Below are positions 60,553 through 64,000 of a DNA stretch of 64,000 bases, piece after piece; position 1 is the first letter of the stretch, and each line of letters starts with the position of its first letter. Location: NCBI RefSeq assembly GCF_002286775.1, contig NZ_NSGJ01000002.1, forward strand, positions 62,001 to 126,000, read 5' to 3'. This DNA is from Myroides sp. N17-2. GTDB taxonomy: Bacteria; Bacteroidota; Bacteroidia; Flavobacteriales; Flavobacteriaceae. The notes below the pieces were generated by a model, which was not told the origin of the DNA, searched no databases, and saw only the letters and a list, made by a program, of their open reading frames with translations. The position numbers were made by a program, and so were the translations under genes.

Positions 60553-61530
60553 ATGAATATAGTACAGCAAATAAAACAGCCTATACAAAGTGAGATGGAA
60601 CTTTTCGAAAAGAAGTTCCGCAACTCAATGACTACTAAGGTAGCCTTACTAAATAGAATCACTTACTACATAGTGAATAGAAAAGGGAAGCAGATGCGTC
60701 CTATGTTTGTATTCCTAGTAGCGAAGATGGTCGGTGAGCAAGTTAATGAGCGTACGTATAGAGGTGCTTCTGTTATCGAGCTAATACACACAGCAACTTT
60801 AGTACATGATGATGTCGTGGATGATAGTAATAAACGCCGTGGTTTTTTCTCACTAAATGCTTTATGGAAGAATAAGATAGCGGTGTTAGTAGGAGATTAC
60901 TTATTAGCTAAGGGATTATTATTATCTATAGACAATGGTGATTTTGATTTACTTCGCATTATCTCTGTCGCTGTACGTGAGATGAGTGAGGGGGAGTTAC
61001 TTCAAATAGAGAAAGCAAGACGTCTAGATATCACTGAAGAGGTGTATTATGAGATTATTCGTCAGAAGACTGCTACACTTATAGCAGCATGTTGTGCATT
61101 AGGAGCAGCCTCTGTTCAACCTGATGATGCTGAACTTATCGAGAAGATGCGTAAGTTCGGAGAGTTGATCGGTATGGCGTTCCAAATAAAAGATGACTTG
61201 TTTGATTATACTGATGGGCCTATTGGCAAACCAACAGGTATAGATATCAAAGAGCAAAAGATGACACTTCCGTTAATTTATACGTTGAATAATTGTGAAC
61301 CAAAAGAGAAGAAGTGGTTGATAAATTCTGTGAAGAATCACAATGAGGATAAAAGACGTGTGAAAGAGGTGATCGAATTCGTTAAACAAAAAGGAGGTCT
61401 TGAATACGCTACTACTAAGATGGTAGAGTATCAGCAAGAGGCTCTAAATATACTTCGTGAGTTCCCTGAATCTATTTATAGGGAGTCACTGTTTACGATG
61501 GTGAACTATGTTATCGAGAGAAAGAAATAA
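60553..61530 (+). CDS. Polyprenyl diphosphate synthase
   Basis: A trans-prenyl transferase of 325 residues (ATG 60553 chosen over a TTG three codons upstream). It extends allylic diphosphates with isopentenyl diphosphate, most likely making the octaprenyl-type tail of menaquinone. The first Asp-rich motif is HDDVVDDSNKRRG and the second FQIKDDLFDYTDG. GKQMRPMFVFL contains the Lys/Arg pair for IPP. The menaquinone would be reduced by the SdhCAB complex encoded here. Followed by a perfect-palindrome terminator. Confidence 0.92.
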   Translation: MNIVQQIKQPIQSEMELFEKKFRNSMTTKVALLNRITYYIVNRKGKQMRPMFVFLVAKMVGEQVNERTYRGASVIELIHTATLVHDDVVDDSNKRRGFFSLNALWKNKIAVLVGDYLLAKGLLLSIDNGDFDLLRIISVAVREMSEGELLQIEKARRLDITEEVYYEIIRQKTATLIAACCALGAASVQPDDAELIEKMRKFGELIGMAFQIKDDLFDYTDGPIGKPTGIDIKEQKMTLPLIYTLNNCEPKEKKWLINSVKNHNEDKRRVKEVIEFVKQKGGLEYATTKMVEYQQEALNILREFPESIYRESLFTMVNYVIERKK

Positions 61531-61550
61531 AATATTGAAAAATAGAAAGA

Positions 61551-61583
61551 GTCGCTTAATATATATTAAGCGACTTCTTTTTT
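61551..61583 (+). terminator. Palindromic terminator after the polyprenyl synthase
   Basis: GTCGCTTAATAT is followed directly by its reverse complement ATATTAAGCGAC (61563-61574), then TTCTTTTTTT. The dnaG -7 element TATCTTTG (61584-61591) begins at the end of the T run. Confidence 0.88.
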
Positions 61584-61591
61584 TATCTTTG
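61584..61591 (+). promoter_or_regulatory. -7 element TATCTTTG for dnaG
   Basis: Exact TAnnTTTG, 23 bases before ATG 61615, touching the T run of the preceding terminator. No TTTG is found 19 bases upstream because the terminator stem occupies that position. Confidence 0.6.
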
Positions 61592-61614
61592 TAGCTACAT
61601 TCTTATACTATTAT

Positions 61615-63597
61615 ATGATTTCCAAAAGTACTATAGATTCCGTTTTTGATGCTGCTCGAGTAGAGGAGGTGATTGGCGACTTTGTAACTCTGAAAAAGTC
61701 AGGGACTAACTACAAAGGACTAAGTCCCTTCGTTAACGAGAAGACACCATCATTTATGGTATCGCCTGTTAAGCAGATTTGGAAAGACTTCAGTTCAGGT
61801 AAAGGAGGTAATGCCATCAGCTTTATTATGGAGCATGAGCACTTCACTTATCCTGAGGCTATTCGTTACTTAGCCAAGAAGTACGGTATCGAAATAGAAG
61901 AGACTGAACAAAGCGATGAGGAGAAGGAACAACTGAATGAAAAGGAGAGTATGTTCATCGTGTCTGAGTTTGCGAAGAAGTACTTTGAGGAAACGCTATT
62001 TCATGCAGAGGAAGGTAAGGCTATAGGAATGACTTATTTTAAGGAAAGAGGCTTTACTCAAGAAACAATCAAGGAATTTGGATTAGGATATTCTCCTGAC
62101 CAATGGAGTGTATTCACTGAGGCTGCTTTACAGAAAGGATATTCTATCGACTATCTAGAGAAGACGGGACTGACTATCGTAAAGGAAGATCGCAAGTTTG
62201 ACCGCTTTAAAGGGCGTGTGATGTTCCCTATTCAGAGTATGTCTGGAAGGGTGCTAGGGTTCGGAGGACGTATCTTAACTGCAGATAAAAAGGCAGCGAA
62301 GTATCTTAACTCGCCTGAGAGTGACATCTATCATAAGAGTAAAGTTTTATACGGTATATATCACGCTAAGCAAGATATCGCTAAGCAGGATAACTGTTTC
62401 TTAGTGGAGGGATATACAGATGTTATTCAGATGCATCAGACGGGGATAAAGAATGTGGTCGCTTCTTCAGGGACAGCACTTACACCTGATCAGATACGTT
62501 TGATAAGTCGTTTGACTAAGAATATCACAATGTTATTCGATGGAGATGCTGCAGGTATACGAGCTTCTTTAAGAGGAGTTGACTTGATTCTTGAAGCAGG
62601 GATGAATGTTAGGGTTTGTCCATTGCCTGATGGTGAAGATCCTGACAGTTTCGCTAGAAAACACACAAAGGAGCAACTAGACGAATACTTTAAAAACAAC
62701 GCTACTGACTTTATTCGTTATAAGGCAAACCTATTAATGGGGGAGGCGAAGAACGATCCGATTAAGAAAGCTGAGTTAATACGCGATATGGTACAGAGTA
62801 TCTCTAAGATACCTGATCAGATACAGAGAGAAATCTATGTGCAGGAATGTGCACGTATTATGGATATCTCAGAGGAAGTAGTGTTTAATTCATTAGCTCA
62901 GATAGGAAGAAAGGAGTTAGCTGAAGCAAATAAGAAATATACACAGGAACGCAAGCAGATGGAGGTGGTTCACTCAGAAGGAGTGAAGAAAGAGAGTATA
63001 GATCCACAGTATAACTTAGAACGCAAGATTATTGAGATATTGTTGTTATATGGCAATGTAGAAGAACAGTTTATCGAACTTCTATTAGACGTTAACGAGG
63101 AGAATGAAGTTGTAGAGGTAGAACATAAGGTAGTACAGAAAGTACATGAGAGAATCTACTTAAGTCTTCAAGAGGATGAGGTACAGCTGACGAACCCCAT
63201 GTTTAAAGTGATTTATAAAGATCTTATCGATTATTTTAATCATAATACGTGGGAATTAGATAAGTATCTAAAGTCGCTTAGCCCTGAGATAGCTCAAGAG
63301 GTGACTAATATTATTATGGAGGATGAGAAAGAAACCTTACACAAATGGGAGTCTCAGAATATCATAGTGAAACAAAAAGATCAAGGTATCTCTCAATATG
63401 TTACAGAGACTATTTTGACGTTGAGAATGTTCTTATTGAATACAATGATTGAGAAATATAAAATAAAGCTTAAAGACTGTGATGAAAAGAGATCTTATGA
63501 GATGCTGACTCTAATTATGGATTATACTAGCCTTATGAATATGTTCTCAAATAGACTAGGACAAGTAACATCAAGGTTTAAAACGATAGATGAATAA
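61615..63597 (+). CDS. dnaG: DNA primase lacking zinc-finger ligands
   Basis: Replicative primase of 660 residues making RNA primers with the DnaB helicase. The N-terminal zinc-binding domain has the right fold pattern (NYKGLSPFVNEKTPSFMVSPVKQIWKDFSSGKGGNAISF), but all four zinc ligands are replaced: S37, V40, D58 and S61 stand where C, H, C and C are expected. The RNA polymerase domain is normal (GLGYSPDQW, MFPIQSMSGRVLGFGGR) and the Toprim residues are intact (LVEGYTDVIQMHQ, LFDGDAAGIRASLRGVD). The C-terminal helicase-interaction region follows. Loss of the ligands appears to be typical of Flavobacteriaceae and not a pseudogene sign. Confidence 0.95.
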   Translation: MISKSTIDSVFDAARVEEVIGDFVTLKKSGTNYKGLSPFVNEKTPSFMVSPVKQIWKDFSSGKGGNAISFIMEHEHFTYPEAIRYLAKKYGIEIEETEQSDEEKEQLNEKESMFIVSEFAKKYFEETLFHAEEGKAIGMTYFKERGFTQETIKEFGLGYSPDQWSVFTEAALQKGYSIDYLEKTGLTIVKEDRKFDRFKGRVMFPIQSMSGRVLGFGGRILTADKKAAKYLNSPESDIYHKSKVLYGIYHAKQDIAKQDNCFLVEGYTDVIQMHQTGIKNVVASSGTALTPDQIRLISRLTKNITMLFDGDAAGIRASLRGVDLILEAGMNVRVCPLPDGEDPDSFARKHTKEQLDEYFKNNATDFIRYKANLLMGEAKNDPIKKAELIRDMVQSISKIPDQIQREIYVQECARIMDISEEVVFNSLAQIGRKELAEANKKYTQERKQMEVVHSEGVKKESIDPQYNLERKIIEILLLYGNVEEQFIELLLDVNEENEVVEVEHKVVQKVHERIYLSLQEDEVQLTNPMFKVIYKDLIDYFNHNTWELDKYLKSLSPEIAQEVTNIIMEDEKETLHKWESQNIIVKQKDQGISQYVTETILTLRMFLLNTMIEKYKIKLKDCDEKRSYEMLTLIMDYTSLMNMFSNRLGQVTSRFKTIDE

Positions 63598-63600
63598 AAA

Positions 63601-63622
63601 AAGAGGCGATTGCCTCTTTTTT
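63601..63622. terminator. Terminator between dnaG and the convergent right-edge gene
   Basis: AAGAGGC-GATT-GCCTCTT stem followed by T on the plus strand and preceded by A-rich DNA, serving dnaG and possibly the convergent gene, whose stop it touches. Confidence 0.85.
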
Positions 63623-64000
63623 AGTATATGAAGTTTGAATAAACGGAATATTGACTCTGTGAAATGTTTAATTTAGGTAGTATTACATTGTATGTAATAA
63701 AATGTGGACGATTGTTAATACTACTATTAATAAAGTCAACAGTTACATTAACTCTTGCTCTAGGGTAGCAGGTTTGCTCTGTTATTGTATTGATCTTTAC
63801 ATTACTCCCTTTTTTGATATATTCTTGTCCTATTAGAATATTTTCTTTGTTAAAGTTAATCTGGTCAACAAATAATCTAGCATCAGTTACTCTACTAAGA
63901 AATTCACTTCTAGATGTTATTACAGTGAATACACCTACATCATTACCGAAGTCTTTTACTTTTAGATCTCTTGGGTCAATACCATTTTTATAGAGATCTC
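63621..64000 (-). CDS. Unidentified protein, C-terminal part
   Basis: Read on the minus strand, a frame is open from the right edge to the stop TAA at 63621-63623, giving 125 residues with no start in the window. The translation begins DLYKNGIDPRDLKVKDFG and ends SQYSVYSNFIY. It is rich in Val, Ile, Asn, Thr and Ser, strongly suggesting a beta-sandwich or exported protein. Coding potential is supported by the absence of stops over 378 bases, which neither of the other two minus-strand frames shares at its start. I do not recognise the family. Confidence 0.65.
   Translation of the reverse strand, partial: DLYKNGIDPRDLKVKDFGNDVGVFTVITSRSEFLSRVTDARLFVDQINFNKENILIGQEYIKKGSNVKINTITEQTCYPRARVNVTVDFINSSINNRPHFITYNVILPKLNISQSQYSVYSNFIY

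Noticed and set aside
1..64000. Prophage, insertion sequence, integron or CRISPR array
   Set aside because: No integrase, transposase, phage structural gene, Cas gene or regularly spaced identical repeats with unique spacers is present. The 11-bp arrays have no spacers and are not CRISPR.

Overview
The window is chromosomal DNA of a Bacteroidota bacterium of the family Flavobacteriaceae, most probably Myroides. The evidence is AT-rich DNA, promoters of the TTTG-N19-TAnnTTTG type, a DnaG lacking its zinc ligands, DUF2723/GT117 and CusA-TolC fusion proteins, and above all a chromosomal subclass B1 metallo-beta-lactamase whose length and sequence fit the MUS/TUS enzymes of Myroides. No rRNA, CRISPR array, integrase or transposase is visible.

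Layout. 1-4.2 kb: end of a ChaN-like haem-binding protein, then sdhCAB. 4.3-11.3 kb: K+ channel, nitrilase-family amidase, Ig-like lipoprotein, ComF, a YchJ-like protein, aspartase and an NAD(P)-binding protein. 11.5-14.6 kb: three exported minus-strand proteins (SGNH-like lipoprotein, YceI, lactate-oxidase-like flavoprotein); the last two share a conserved upstream operator. 14.6-16.3 kb: an 11-bp repeat array and two orphan AT-rich genes. 16.4-20.9 kb: glyS, the metallo-beta-lactamase downstream of a Tat-exported aminotransferase, and a small lipoprotein. 21-27 kb: a heavy-metal RND efflux operon whose pump is fused to its outer-membrane channel. 27.2-30.5 kb: an accessory operon (SMI1/KNR4, DUF2625, related membrane proteins). 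30.7-34.2 kb: biotin-dependent acyl-CoA carboxylase operon. 34.7-39.1 kb: thiL and a GT117 protein. 39.2-40 kb: two identical tRNA-Gln(UUG) genes, each with its own promoter and terminator.

40-52 kb is a haem biosynthesis supercluster. On the minus strand lie an AraC regulator, hemH, hemJ, a sensor kinase and an enoyl-CoA hydratase; divergent on the plus strand are hemA, hemC, hemD, hemE, two orphan genes, hemF and hemB. Together they cover glutamyl-tRNA to haem except hemL. The haem output fits the neighbouring haemoproteins (SdhC, a cytochrome c lipoprotein at 52.8 kb). 52-55.3 kb: orphan gene, cytochrome c, class I fumarase. 55.3-59.3 kb: a probable accessory module with a SIR2-domain protein and a SWIM zinc-finger protein, bracketed by inverted 7-bp repeat tracts. 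59.4-63.6 kb: rlmN, polyprenyl diphosphate synthase, dnaG. The right edge holds the C-terminal part of a minus-strand gene.

The most unusual structures are three intergenic arrays of degenerate 11-bp repeats (about 14.8, 39.4 and 53.4 kb). Each has a block of 3-4 units followed by a block in the opposite orientation with exact 11-bp spacing within each block. Other notable points are the shared yceI/lactate-oxidase operator, a REP family with compensatory stem changes, and the SIR2 module. Function assignments come from reading the sequence; no database search was run.
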